Both the position numbers and the translations under genes were made by a program. Shown here one piece after another: positions 1 to 13,078 of a DNA stretch of 62,500 bases (the first letter of the stretch is position 1; each line of letters opens with the position of its first letter). Where the stretch lies: contig JAYMTF010000035.1 in NCBI GenBank assembly GCA_036897485.1, forward strand, positions 1-62,500. The letters run 5' to 3'. The notes under the pieces were generated by a model. It was given only the letters and a program-made list of their open reading frames with translations. It did no database searches and was not told where the DNA came from. Origin of the DNA: Pelargonium nanum. Its lineage: Eukaryota; Streptophyta; Magnoliopsida; Geraniales; Geraniaceae.

Positions 1-11
1 TGTCTAGTTCT

Positions 12-119
12 AAGGAAGGGTTTAGCTACATAGGTATAGCTCAGAAGAGTAGTAAAAAGACTTAGAGAGGTGTGAAGGTTAAGACTAAGACATTAAGTCA
101 AGAAGAAGTGTGTTTATAA
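12..119 (+). pseudogene. Lysine-rich repeat family, partial copy at window start
   Basis: The frame from base 12 reads KEGFSYIGIAQKSSKKT, then TAG, then RGVKVKTKTLSQEE. It shares nucleotide blocks with the copy at 58500-58600: both have GGTATAGCTCA followed by AAG-rich sequence, then GACATTAAGTCAAGA. The GIAQK segment matches TGIAHK there and TGITKK at 45.7 kb. The left part may lie outside the window. It is a relic of the scattered lysine-rich family; no start codon or ribosome binding site is visible. No function is assigned. Confidence 0.4.
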
Positions 120-123
120 GAAA

Positions 124-3100
124 GAAGGACTAAACTATAATACTAAACAGTGTGCTTTTTACTAAAAGTTTTAAATTTAATAGTGTAAAAACAGAGGTCC
201 TAAAGTTAATAGCTATTCCTTGTAGAGTTACCCGAGAGGGGTTTTTGAATAAATTAGTGTACCCCGAAATACTGTCTCTTTAAACAGTAAAAAGGAAAAC
301 TAAAAATACTAGAGCAGCCTTTTTTTTATAGACATTCTCATTAGAGTAAATGAAATCCTTGCAGATAAACTAAAATCAAGTAGAATAAAGTTCTGCGTAA
401 GAATCCAACTTAAGGTTACAGAGTGCTTACTTTCTCAAATACTCGCCTATGGGAGAGACTCTTTTGTATCGAGGAACCTCTCGGGTAGAGGTTTAAGAGC
501 TAAGTCTTTTCTTGTTTGTACCTTTTAAGTAAGTCGAACTTGTGAGTTTTCATAGTAAATCCTTTTATTAAATTTCTTAGGAGAGTTGTAAAAAGAGTAG
601 AAACTGGAAGTATGGCATGTTGTATATAATGTAATAGGAATCCTTTATTAGTATTAAACAGGGTATATATATATAACGTTTTTGAGCCTACAAGCACGCG
701 GATTCGTAAAAAAAGTAACAAGCCCCCTAAAATGCTAGCGAGAAGCCCTTCTATAGGTGTCCTGAAGTTAGTTCTGACACAAAGGATACTTTGTTCAAGT
801 AATTATCTGATTCCTTTTAAGATCTAATTATGTAGGATCCCTAAATACGATAGAGAGAACCTAGGGCAAAGAACGGACTACCCAGAAGTAAGAAATGATA
901 ACAAGTATAAGATTCCTGGATTAAATCGAATGTAAAAAAAGACTCTGTCCAGAGCTCGGGTTGTCTTTTTTAAGAAATACTAGCTTTTTATGTCACCTAA
1001 GTTCTCTACATTCAAATTTATACAACTCCTCTCACTTCAGAGGAAAGCTCCCCGGAAAGTTAAGAATATTCCCATTAATTGTAAGCCTAAGACCCTTTCC
1101 TACCTACAGGAATGCCGTTAGCAAGCACTTTATATAATACAAGGTAATACACTGATGAAGCACTACTTATTTCAAAATTGAGTATCTCTTTAACGTAACC
1201 CTTTGTTAGGAGCCCTCATATGCATAGAATTTCCTCACCTATCGTACTAAAAGTAAAGGCATTTCGTTAATCATTAAGAAGTCTCAACCCGCATAGTAGT
1301 TAAGTGAGTAACACTTTTTGACATACAAAGTACTTGAAAAGCACTCTATTGGACTAAAAGGCACGTGATATACCAAGTAAAAAAGGTAAAAATCTCTGTG
1401 CCCAAAAAGCAAATTTTTAATGACGGGTTTCCATGAAACTAAAATTTACAAAGGGGTAAGCTCTTAACTAAGCAAGGTTTCCTTCTTCGACTCTGTGGAT
1501 TTACTAAATAACTAGTCGACTTATAGTGCCTGTATCTTGTTTAATTTGTGGCAACTGGGTCTACCTTTCTCCTCAAGGTCTCTGTATGACATATTTAAAG
1601 AAAGTACAGGTTTAGAAATCTCCGAGCTTTAGCTACTAAGCAGTAATTGTACAGCTTACGGATCTGCAGGTGTTACCACATTAAAACCCCCTTTTTATTT
1701 TTCACTGCGCGTAGAGGAGTAAAAGTCTAAATAACGGAAAAAAAGTTAGAGGAGCCTTTCTTGACTAAGAGGTTACCAAAAACCAGTACTCTTTTTCTAT
1801 ACCTATATTAAAGGCACACTTCTTTAAGCATGCTAAGCTAACTGGATTTCTTACTTGTGGAATAGAGCCTTGCTGGAAAAACACTCCCATTTTTGTGTTC
1901 TAAATCTTGTTAATCGTTAGGATAGGTCCAGTTTTTTTATACCAGTTTTTGAGGTTTAGTACAAAGCAAGTTTAAGTTCTCGGGGTTTTAGAGTTTTACT
2001 CAAAATTACAACTACATAAAGAATCTAAAGTTATTAAGTAACTTGTGTTAGGGTTTTCTTTTTATAACTGGCTGGTACTCCCCTCTGAAGTCTAAAGGGG
2101 TAGTGGTGGTTTTACTATAAGACTCTTTATGATCAAACCTTTTTTTCTATATACTATGCGGATTGAGCTCTCCCTTATGAGCGTGCGACATATCCGTTAT
2201 AATGATTTGAGACAACTACTCTCTGGTTTTTAACAAGAGCTAAAGAGCGCCCTTTTAAGTATTTAGAGTTCCTTTTTAAGAAATAGGACAGCCTCATAAG
2301 ACTCCACATATGTTATATAATAGGGAAGTAAACCGTAGCTACCATATAGGAATTATCTTAGCTCCATGAGGACGTCCCTTTTCCGTAGTTTTTGCTAAAC
2401 GTAAGAAAGCCCTTATATCAAAATTCCCTAGTTATTCTTAAAAAAACTCAGTTTTGGAGTAAAAAGTAGATATTCCTATATACAAGCAAAACAACATCTT
2501 GAAATAGAACCTTTCCAAAACAAAAAGGGTCTCTCTTCCCTTAATTTTGTTATATATATATTCATAAAGTAAGCATCATCTTTTATTGTTTTTTAACTGA
2601 ATGAAGATGGACTTTAAAATTCTTATTAAAGAGTACCGTTATTCTTAATTTAAGCTATAGAATTTCTTAGGAGGTTTTCCTTTTTAGGATCCCTTTTAAA
2701 ATTTAAATTTCTATAAGATTCTAAGAGATCTCAGGCATTCCTTAATTTAGACTGTAGAGCTTCCTTTTTAAATACAACATGTAAACTCTATACTAGGTAA
2801 ATCAATATTAGTATAACGTCTTTTGACGGCTTTCTCTGGTGTTGTAGTATTCTCTTAGAGCCTTTTTTCTTGTCAAGCTCCACATAAAGGTTTGTTAAAG
2901 TATCTATCCCTCTTGTAAGTAAGTTATACTACTGAATAGTATTAGATCTGGTTTATTTGCCAGGTTATTTCTTTATATTGAAATTTGAGGATTCCTTCTA
3001 GTATTATATTCTCTACACACTCTCCTCAAGCAATTGAGCTTAGATCCAGGTGTTAAATTATAACTATGTTAGGTTTTTCCTCTCCCTTACCCTGGAGTGC

Positions 3101-6100
3101 TTAGTATAAAGTATACCTCACTAGAACTCTAACTCTTAATAAGGCCCGCTTCGAGTGCTCATAGCAAACTTTTAATATATCATGTATCAGTATTGACAAA
3201 TTCAGGGTCCTTTAGATTCTTAACGAGCTCAAAACTACGAGAGTCTCCCTTTTTTATCTAGACAACACAAGTTTCAATCGATAACTTCCCTATCTAAATA
3301 AAGAATTTTTAGCAAGGGGCTTTTCTTTATGCTTACTAGAACTAATGAGCAAGGATATGAATTAGAGACCGAAACTGTATGAATGAAAAGGAAGCCGTTG
3401 GGTTTGTAGACAAGTGCATCCCTTATTATATTAAGGAGGTTTATCCCAAGAAATATGTTTAAAAGTTTGTGCAAATTTACACACACTATGGGAGACTGAA
3501 CGAAAAGTCTTTGATAGTGCTACTTTTATGGGAGCAAGGAATCTCTAATAGGACTCCTAACATCTTTAGATTTCTACGGAGCTTTTCAGAGAGAGATGTA
3601 AGTGCATCATCAGTTGTAAGAGCGGGCGAATCCCTTCTAGGCTGTTTCTTGGGGACTTAAACCTTTCTTTATACTTTTCAGACTTAATTTACTCATTAAA
3701 ATTAAGACTCCAATATATTAGAATGAAGATAAGATGGCAAATAAGAACGAAAGTGAAGAATCTATCTATAAACCATTTGAATTCCAGTTTATTAATTGGC
3801 AAATAAGTTATGAAATGTAAAAACCAAAGGAAAATCTAAATATTTATTTAGAAACTGTAGATTCTGTAACATATATAATAAGGTCTTTTTTAGTATATTC
3901 TGTAAAAGAAGGATCGTTTCTAGCTAAAAATTCTACAAGTTAGCCTAGCATTTCCTAACTATAACTCCTAAACAAAACTAACTGACAAAGTTTTTGTTTT
4001 GTAATTTTCTATGTATTTTATAGAGACGAGTCTTTAGAAATAGTAATAAGAATTTAAATGATAATATACATTATATATTTTATTTAATAGGAATAGGTTT
4101 CATAAGTATATTTCTTTAGTGTAAAAGTAGTAAGTAGCTTAATTGGTTCATTAGTATAGCTAAAGCAGTCTTCTTATTTAAGCTTAACTTTTTTAAAATA
4201 GACTCTTTATAGAGAAGTTCTTCTTTAATACATGTTATATGTAATGGATTTCTATAAAGTTGTTTACTCTATTTTTTATTCGTTTTGCTTAATATAACAC
4301 CGAATACTACAGACGCTAAAAGGACCTCATTTAGTATCCCCCCTCAATCAACTCGTTTTATCTCTGTAGGTCGAGGTAACGAATTCTATGTAATTGTCAT
4401 AAATCAAAAACTAAAGTCAAGAGAGACTATAATGCATATTATATCTTCAAGAACACTTAGATAGCTGATACTTTATATCCTTATAATTATAATGTTCCGG
4501 GTATTAAATAGATGTATTAACATTTCACATTTCGTGTTTATGCTTAGACTAAGGCTACAAAAGTACCCCTTATAAATTATAAAAAGATATCAACAAAAAC
4601 AGCTCTTTTATCCACACTGGGTTTTCCTTTAGGCTTAGGAAAGTCATCTACTGATATTGATATTGAGTTAGAGTAAAATGGTAAAAAAGCTTTAATAATA
4701 GCCGTCGAGTCTAACGCATAAAAGGCCTTAAATTGATTTTTACTGAATTACAGGTCTAAACCAGAACCTGGGTTTATGTTTAATTTAACTTACGTTACTA
4801 TTACAGGTTCAACTTTGTTTTATGACTCTGAATCAAAAGATAGGCAAATAACTACGGATTTTATACCGATGGGGCTTGAACCAATAGCTTTTATTACAAG
4901 AAAAGAATGCACAATGCATACAATAAACAATACAAAACTAGTTTATAGAAAAAAACTATAAATATAGGATTCTTATATACGTAATAGACACATAAAGAGA
5001 TAAAGTAGCTATGGAACCCCGCGCCTTTAATGAAAAGGGGTAGCTGGCTTACTAATAAACCCTTTCCTTATTCATATTATTGCAAACCTGTTATATGCCC
5101 GTTCTTGACACACGGGGCTCCATATTAAGTTTTTATACTGTTTAGAACCCTCCTAATTTAGACCTTGTGGAATCTGGGTAACACTTTACTAAAAAAAAAA
5201 GGCATTAATTACTAAAGCTACTGGAATATTGTCAATAAACGAATTGAGGGTTACTCAACATTAAAATTGAATTATAGGATAGGGTAAGAAACAAAGAGCT
5301 TAGCAGGGTTTCAAATCTTATGTTTCATTTGTCCTTAACTTGCGCTTACGCCTCTAAATTATATCCGTTTTAGGATTTCTGGAGTTTAGCTAAGTTTTTA
5401 ATATGTTTCACATACATAATTACAATTGTGCTTATTGAGTTACACTTAAATAAACAGAATCTTTATATTCTTATAAAACTACGACTTTTTTCATCAGGAA
5501 ACCCCTAATACTAGAGAAGCCCTCTTTTGCCGGGCTCGCCCCTATAGGGAATTCGTTGCAATAGGCTATATATAGTACTCTAAGTTCAGTTGGGGTAGAG
5601 CGTTTTTCTTTGGTAGTAAATTTCAGGTCTATTTTAGATAGTGCATTTGCTCATCTAATTTTTAGGAATTCTTTTATTAAAAAACTTACTTTTTTAGTAA
5701 TAAATATACAAAAGAATGGAGTTTCGCTTTGATTTAGTCTTGAATTCAAGTGGTAAAACACCCCGCAATTTTTATAACAGTAGATGGTTCACGTCGCATT
5801 CAATATGCTAAATTTGACCAAACGAAAGACTTCAAAACAAAATCCCCAGTCCTGTAATAAATAGTATAATAAGGGTTTTAATCCTTGGAATCTTAGTGCA
5901 TCTTTCCTCCTGATAAGCGGAAATTAATACCAAATGTACGATACATAAACACCTGTTCCTTGGATAATATAAGATCCATTTGCAATATGTGGCAAGCTTA
6001 TTTTCCAGAGGAGCGTACTAATAATACTTATACTCCTAAGCCTATTCTACTTTATCTAAAAAAGAAGAATCCTTAAAGAAAAAAGCTGATGAGGCTTTTC

Positions 6101-8025
6101 CTATAGTTATATGAAACTGGAGTTATTACCCTTTCGTTTTGGTACCAATCATGAAATAACTGACTTAGAAAGCATGTATTTCCCTTATACTTCTGATATA
6201 AAAAGAGTAGTTCGTGCCTCGATCAACTTGCATTGGGTAAGGTTGTCTCCAGCTCTACTGAGTAGAGTGTGGAGTGACAACAAGTATACGAAACTTGTTG
6301 ATTTAAACGCATAGGTTCAACTGGTTAAGTTAAAACTAGAATATTTAAATTATTTAGGGTTAATTATGTATCAGTTCTACTATAGGGAGCCGGGGTATAC
6401 TTTATGATCTGCCCTTATCACTATTTCTGTATTTTCAACAAGGTAGATACCATATTACCCGCGAATTCATACGTAAAATTTAATAGTTTTTTGCAGTATA
6501 GAATCATTATCATTAATTGACTGATGTACAAACCCTCTCTTTATAATTAAAAATAACTCAACGAAACTGAGTAACTTTCTTCTCGACCTCGCGCTGTCTA
6601 CCAATAGAAAAAGTTCTATAAGGACTTCTCTTGACTATTCGGAGAAGTCTTATTCATTATTCGTGCATCATCCTATCTTTATGCTCTTAACTGCCGTTTA
6701 GCATTTTTTAGTTTCTAATAAAATGAGTTTTATTATACCCAAAATCTTTAAGATTACTTAAATTATAATACAGTATTTTTGAGATAAAAAATATAATTTA
6801 CTAAAGTATAAGCCAGTCTTTTTCCTATTTACACAGTAAAATTTATGAGAGCTTTTCAGGAGTACTTTGTTTGAAAAATAGTAATTAAAGTGCCTACAGG
6901 ATGCTTTTTTAATATAAGAGGATCCTTCAAATTCTAATTAAGGATTTCTTAATTTTCCACCCCTTGTAAATTTTCTATTTAGAAAAGTTTTCGTTTGTTT
7001 TCGTGCAGAAAATATGGCATCTTTATATTTAAATATGCGCCCTATATCTATTTACGGTATATTTACCATATCAAGAGGTGCCCGCTTACTTTGTAAGGGT
7101 ATTCTACTTTTGAAATTCTTTTGATAATTCGGAATTATATAGATATTTGCTTATTAAGTGCAATAAAGGGAGTAGTCCTCAAAATAATACATATATTGAG
7201 AGCTGCTTTCTGTGGATCCTTGTAGAAAACTAGGAGCTATTCTAAAATAAGGTTAGAGTTTTTCACTCATTAATTTAACCCGGTTTAGTTTAGGAACCAA
7301 GTCAGTTTACTTTCACTATTATTTTATTGTCGTTAGGTTCTATCCCGCACCGAGCTTAAGTAATATAAAAGGAGAAGCCTCTGCCTTTAAAGAACCAAAA
7401 CCTTTGACTAGGGACTTATCTGGTTAGAGAAATGAAATTGGTGATAGCTGTATGAGGAAATAAGTTTCACTACCCTCTGGAATAAAAATTTGGATATAAA
7501 AAGCCACCCCTCTCTCAAGCATTACTTTTATCTTTATTAAAACCTGGGTAAACCCTATCCTAAACATAACAACTTATCCCGGATATAAACTGCTTGGATT
7601 CCCCAATTAAAGTTTCTTACCTAGTATAGGGGCAAAGTCGGGTCTAAAGAAGTACTCCCAGAGAGTAGATAAGAATCTCTTGGAAAATTGTATACTTGAC
7701 ACTTGTTTTGTTTATTTTGAATACTTCAAGAATAAATCTATAAAAGACATTTATTTAATTGCACAAAGTGTCCCTTGTACTACTTCATTTAAGCCGTGTT
7801 AAAGTTAAAACTAAATCCATTTAAGATGCTACATAGAGCCCCATCTTAACCAAAACCACTGGAATTCAAATATAATTAACCTAAGAGACCGTTAGAGCTA
7901 ATTGAGCATTCCTAAATTTCAAATGCTACACCGAAAACTCACCAATTTTTAAAAAAGCTTCTAATAATAAGTAGATATAAGGTCAAATCCTTACTCGAAT
8001 AGAGCTCTTGTTTCAATTGTTCGCC
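124..8025. other. Non-coding spacer
   Basis: No gene is recognised. Open frames at 3469-3660, 4776-4961 and 6111-6314 (plus) have 60-70 codons and no motif I know, a length expected by chance at this base composition. The frames around 5700-5850 and 6111-6470 read protein-like if TAG and TGA are ignored, but ignoring them makes long frames common. Isolated T-loop-like words occur near 4806 (plus) and 4871 (minus) without other tRNA parts. Confidence 0.6.
6621..6651. repeat. Hairpin, 8-10 bp stem
   Basis: GACTTCTC at 6623-6630 pairs perfectly with GAGAAGTC at 6642-6649 across an 11-base loop. Flanking bases add a G-U and an A-U pair. There is no T-run after it, so it is not a typical intrinsic terminator, and no gene adjoins it. 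Confidence 0.55.
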
Positions 8026-8110
8026 ATATCCTAGATCTGGCATTCTATTTTGATAGTTAAATCAAAGCTCTCTTGTTCCGACATGTCATAGGTTCAAGTC
8101 GAAAGGATAC
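8026..8110 (+). pseudogene. Decayed tRNA-like sequence
   Basis: TATCCT at 8027-8032 pairs with AGGATA at 8104-8109, as an acceptor end would. Just before the 3' side lies CATAGGTTCAAGTC, a T-loop-like word. The D arm and anticodon arm cannot be folded convincingly and the T stem is not complementary. The length is about 83 bases, but the amino acid identity is unreadable. Confidence 0.35.
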
Positions 8111-8231
8111 TATGGAGAAACTGTAAGATTGGAGCAAATGAAATAATTATATCGATTTTAGAATTTTCTTCCTGACCTAGTGAGTACAAAAAAGGGTACC
8201 TATCTTTCCTTTTCTTAGTTACTTTTGCTGC

Positions 8232-8447
8232 TTACCCTTTCTTAGGAGTCGTATGCATAACACATATACCTGTAACTTTTTTAAAACCTGCACTCTCTAT
8301 CTTATTCTTACTCAGAGCTATACTTTTAATCTGGATCTTACTCATAACTTGCTTCTGTATCCTTGTACCTGCTATCTTATGAATACCTACACCTTCCTTT
8401 TTCTTAGGAACTTTAACCCGTCTTCTAACCTGTAACTGTCCCGCTTT
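8232..8447 (-). pseudogene. Lysine-rich repeat family, 71-codon open frame
   Basis: On the minus strand the frame between TAA at 8448-8450 and TAA at 8232-8234 is open for 71 codons. It is strongly basic, with segments VRRRVKVPKKKEGVGIHK, AGTRIQKQVMSKIQIKS and GFKKVTGICVMHTTPKKG. It has no start codon before residue 35. After the stop the same frame resumes AAKVTKKRK, echoing MPAKVTKK at 58726. GVGIHK...RIQKQV aligns with GIGVRGKSIRKQV at 58.3 kb. I read it as one of the best-preserved members of the scattered family. Its function is unknown; it could be an unannotated small basic protein with a non-standard start, or a relic. The opposite-strand frame at 8253-8435 is its shadow. Confidence 0.45.
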
Positions 8448-8450
8448 TTA

Positions 8451-11400
8451 CTTTTTTAATAAAAAAATCCTAGAGTTACTTATTATATTTAGGGGTTTTG
8501 CCATAGTAAAGTTTTTCATATAGACGTTCCCCATCAAAAAGAAACCAGTATCCTAAGCGAACACCTATTCTACCTTTATTTGTTACTCATTACTTTCACA
8601 AGATACCTATATCCTAATTTTTTGAGCTAAGCTACTTTCGAGGATCTTATTAGGATCAGATATAGAGTTTAGTTTAATCGCCCATAATTATAAATATATT
8701 AAATCCAAGATATTTGAACCTTCGGGCGGGCATACCTAAAAAGGGTGCAGTCAAGCAATCTTTTCATTTATTAGAGTACCATAAAGTGAAGTTGAATGCT
8801 TTTTATAAGAAATTTAAGATTTGCGTTTGCACAACATCAAAGCAGTAATCTCCATAGGAGTTATATACCCCCCGCATGGATAGCTAAAAGACTGCTATGG
8901 GAGGTTTTCTTTAGGAGCTCCGCTATTACGAAAAGGGTTGTTTCTTGTTTCTGCTCTTTGCAAGCTTATAACTTGCTCCTTAGCTAGCCTCATCTTACGC
9001 CTATATGTATAGAAACGGTGTCTCATTTTTTCAAAAAACATAGGTTAAAATTTCGCAAGTCCAAAAGTGATAAATAATTTTGGTTAGGAAGGTAATATGC
9101 AATTCTTCCTTAAAGAGCTATATCATAAAAATATACTGTATGGGGACAACAAGAAAAAAGTATTTAATAAAATATTTGTCCTATACGCATCAGTATGCGT
9201 TTTACACAACATATCATATACAAAGGAAAAGGTAAGATTTAGCCTCCCCTAAAATAATTATAAAATTGAGGTCTCTATAAACGAGCACCAAATCTAGCAA
9301 GTAAGTAAAAATTCTTTATTTTTTTTCTATATTTCAAGGATTCTTAGTAAACGTAAACTCCAGTCTAGTACTTTTCCGTTATCAATACGGACCCTTACAT
9401 TACAATAGGATAGTCCGCTTTTTCTTTCTAAGTAAGGATTTCTTATATACTACTTAAAATAGCTTTAGAATTGAGTTAACCGTGAAAAACATTGTAGAGA
9501 GGTTCTAGCATAAAATTGTAGAATTAGCATGCATAACATAAAAGGAAGACGCTCCCATGGAGGGCTATACTAAAAAAGAATACACGTTTAGTATTAATAC
9601 CTTAATTTTAGTTATATGAGTCTTCTGTTTACGGTAAGTACTTATTAGCGGTTCTTAGTAGACTTGTTCGTAAATTCCCGATTTGTAAGCTTATCGGCAT
9701 CCTTCCTTTTAAGGCTATTCTACTTCCAGTCCAAAGACTTTAGCTACACTTTTACTTAAAAAGAAGGAAACGATAAACTCCCTTGCCTTTTAGAACTTCT
9801 AAGTTTCTATAAATCTAAATTAGAACTTTTTAGCTATTTTATTGTTAAATTACTCAAGGATAAAATTACTTAATATAATAAAGAACGTTTATCTCAAAAA
9901 TCCCTGAGATCTAGTAAACTCGCAAAGCAATTCCTAAGTACCCCGATCTCCCCAAGATGCCTTAGAAATCGAGATTAAAGCGAGACCCTTACCCATTAAA
10001 GGACAAAGGTTCGAAATCTACTTAAGTACTATCCTTTAAGTCACTCTTTATCTATTTAAGAATATCTTAACAAGAAGCTTCCTTTGTTTTGAAGTAGGTT
10101 TATTCCTTTGCCCAAAGAAAAGATCCCTATTCCTTGCAGCCTGTCCAAACTCATTGTAAGTTATCCCAGTAAATTTGGTTTATAGTACTAGAGATTTGGA
10201 TAAAGAAAATAAGCCCAATCTTTCGTAGATTCGCTGGAGTCGCTGGATTCTTACCGCCTAAAAAGGACCATTTCGACTTTTGCTAAGTATGGGGCTGTAG
10301 TTTGAGATAATTATAGCAGAGTAAGACTCTTTTTTTCAGAGTTGTATCAACTGCCTTCAATGGTTGACGGGCATTCTCTTCAGCCTATTTATGAAACTCC
10401 CTATTATTACTATGAAATTTATGCGATCCGAACTAGGACTAACGCGAAATATTGACCAACAACAACTTCTTCTAAAACAAAGGATACCCCTTTAATGTTA
10501 ATCTTTTATACACCATTGGCGGCAGAGTGTTTAATGCCTAGTAAACTTCTAGGGATTCCCTAAATTCTTTTTTGCATGACTAAGCGACTTATAAGTAATT
10601 CAGTTTTATTTGTGTGTATTCCTTAATTAGCATTAGCGTAAGAGCCCCGCTCTACACTTGTTTCCTTTGATGCGGGAACTTTTTATAGTTTAGTAATTTC
10701 TGAAGGAAAAAAATAGATTGAATTCGAATTATCAAAAAACGAAATAGAAAAAACGCTAACCAACAAACTTGAATAAAATTTATACATCAATGAAGTTGAA
10801 CACATTCTTGAAATTTCGAGTGTCTTGTCAGGTATACTTTTCTTATTAAGGGTACTCAATTCCTTACCAGAGAATTCTTACCAAAGTTTCTAGATTGCTA
10901 ATATTTAATCCAATCAATCTGACGTAACTATTGAAGCCCAGTCAACACTAAGCCTCACACGATATCCCTTAAAATAAAACGTAAACCATCTGAATTTAAT
11001 TTCAAATTAAAGCGGTAATAAGAATTTTCTTTTTTATTATAAAGGTTAAGAAACCTAATAAAGAATCTTAGCGCTTAGGAGGGCCTATTCTTGCTGCTAA
11101 AGAAAAAAAAGTATGCTCGAGGGAGGTATAACTTCATTATATACTGTATATCCCACAATTAAAAAATCTTAACTAAACTATGACCGCCCATTAGAAAATT
11201 CCCGAACTTCGTGGACGAAAAAGAATATTAGAAGCTAGCAAAGATAAATAGAGCTTAGTGCACAAAGAACCTATCGTCATTATACCTATACCCAGGATCT
11301 AAGCCCTGCGTTTTTATACATTTAGAAAGGGGCCTCTATCCAATGCAAGTCACGAGTAAGACCTAAAAAAGAGTTAACTCTACTTAATAATGAGAAGCCC

Positions 11401-12984
11401 CGATATGATATTGAGTCAAATTAATACAGGATATTACCTTTCGAGTAGTTGTAACAGAAATGGGGTATAGTTTTACAGAGTTAGTTTTGAGAAGGAAACA
11501 TTTTGAAGAGAGTCGCTATCAGTGATTGAGGGGTGAATATTTCACAGCAACTCTTTATTAATACCAAGATTTATGTTCAGAATGTATAGCTCGAGTACAG
11601 AAAAGCATTCCTTGCTTTTTCTTATGGTAAACACGGGTGCTCGTTGAGGTAAACTTTAATAAACTTTTGATAATTGACAGAGCTTACTGATCACTGGGAG
11701 CCGACCCTTGTTGGCATCTCTAGAATTTGATCTCTATTTAAGTTTCACCGAAGTGGGATCTTTTAAGTTAAAAAAGTTATTAGTCCCAATTAGAACTCAC
11801 CCCAGTTCCTATAGTGTATTTCAAGAAAAATATGTGAAGTCCATTACAAATCTAAACATTAAATGCCTTAAAAATTCAGCTTAGACAGAGCACCAGCTTA
11901 CCCTACTGCTTCAAAAGCGGGCCGTATACATAACGGGATCCCTTATAATAGACTTCTCTAAAAAAAGGTTTGACAACTCATCGGGTTTAATTGCGGACAA
12001 TAAAAAATCTTATGCTGTAAAGTCTGTTTTGTGGAAAAAAAGGAATTTCTTTTACAGGGTGGCTTTTAAACTAAGTAATTCTTTAATCCGACAATTTATT
12101 AGTTTTATTGTATCGGTTTAGGGGTTAGGGGTGCCTATACAATATTTATGTTTCTTGAACAAGTTCATATGCACATCTATTGCAGAATCTAAATACCAAA
12201 AAACTCAGTTTTTGATACTATAATATTACTTTCTTTAATGTTCTGGAATTTACTTAGAGATTTCCTTCCTTTCAGAAAAGAGGTTTGATGGTCCCTCTTT
12301 TTAATATGAACAACTTAGCTTTTACAGAACGAGGGAGATCCTTTGTTTGAGGAGCTTTTTTCGTATCTAATTATTCTTGAAAAGAAGCTAAAAATCCTTC
12401 CATATAATCCAAGTCGAACATCCCAGAAAGTTTCCCTTATCTGGTATCCAAATTCAGGAATATATTAACTATAGCATGGGTTATTTAGCATCTAAAAAAA
12501 AGAATTCCATGAAAACAAAAGTACTCTAATCTAGTAAGTCATACAATGTATATTGGAAATAAGCATTCGTTACTCTGTTACTTTTAAACTATTTACCGAG
12601 GGTTACATATAAGCTTAGTCTAACCTGCCTTATTCATTTTTAGAAAACCCTAAATTAATTTTAAAAATTAAATAAATGAGTCTACTAAGAGCTCAAAAGA
12701 TAACCGGAAACTAGTATGTGCTCCGAAGAGAAAGCTAAATCCTATTTTATGAAGGAATAGTATACGAGAAAACCTACTAATATATTTCATTAAGGGGCCC
12801 CGCCCTGGGGGTCTCGTAATTAAAAGGGCTAGTGGCAACTCCTAATTCAAATTTTATATGTATCCTTCTATATTCTAAATGGTAGACAAGCTCGAGTTTT
12901 TAGTACTATACTGAGATTTTTTATTCTTTACTAATATTTAGTTGGATCCATGACTCAGAATGTTATTGTTAAATTAAGAGGGGC
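8451..12984. other. Non-coding spacer
   Basis: Nothing is recognisable as a gene. The frame at 8796-8987 (plus, 63 codons) has no known motif. A T-loop-like word, TATTTGAACCTTC (minus), sits alone near 8718, outside the interval's better structure. A GC-rich patch lies at 12794-12811 and is listed separately. Confidence 0.6.
12794..12811. repeat. GC-rich short repeat, copy 1
   Basis: GGGGCCCCGCCCTGGGGG stands out in AT-rich surroundings and resembles GGGGTCCGCCCTGTG at 15483-15497. It contains the palindrome GGGGCCCC. GC patches like this are common in large mitochondrial spacers; the link between the two copies is only suggestive because they are short. Confidence 0.35.
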
Positions 12985-13078
12985 ATTTGCATAGTAACAG
13001 GATTCGAACCTTTATTATACCTGCGCAAAAACGAGTGCTTTACCAACCCTTGACTTTACCACAACGCATACCATATTT
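12985..13078 (-). pseudogene. Decayed tRNA-Gln(UUG)-like
   Basis: The minus strand reads TTGGTAAAGCACTCGTTTTTG, then AAAGGTTCGAATCCTGTTACT. This follows the layout of organellar/bacterial tRNA-Gln: GGTAAGGCA, TTTTTGG in the anticodon loop, and AAAGGTTCGAATCCTTTTACT. The UUG triplet sits where the anticodon should be. The anticodon stem has several mismatches and the acceptor ends do not pair, so it is very probably non-functional. The similarity is from memory of tRNA-Gln and has not been searched. Confidence 0.5.

Noticed and set aside
3469..6470. Protein-like stretches when only TAA is treated as stop
   Set aside because: With only one stop codon, frames of 100 or more codons are common at random. 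No known motif supports reassignment of TAG.
8253..8435. 60-codon plus-strand frame
   Set aside because: It is the complement of the lysine-rich minus-strand frame.
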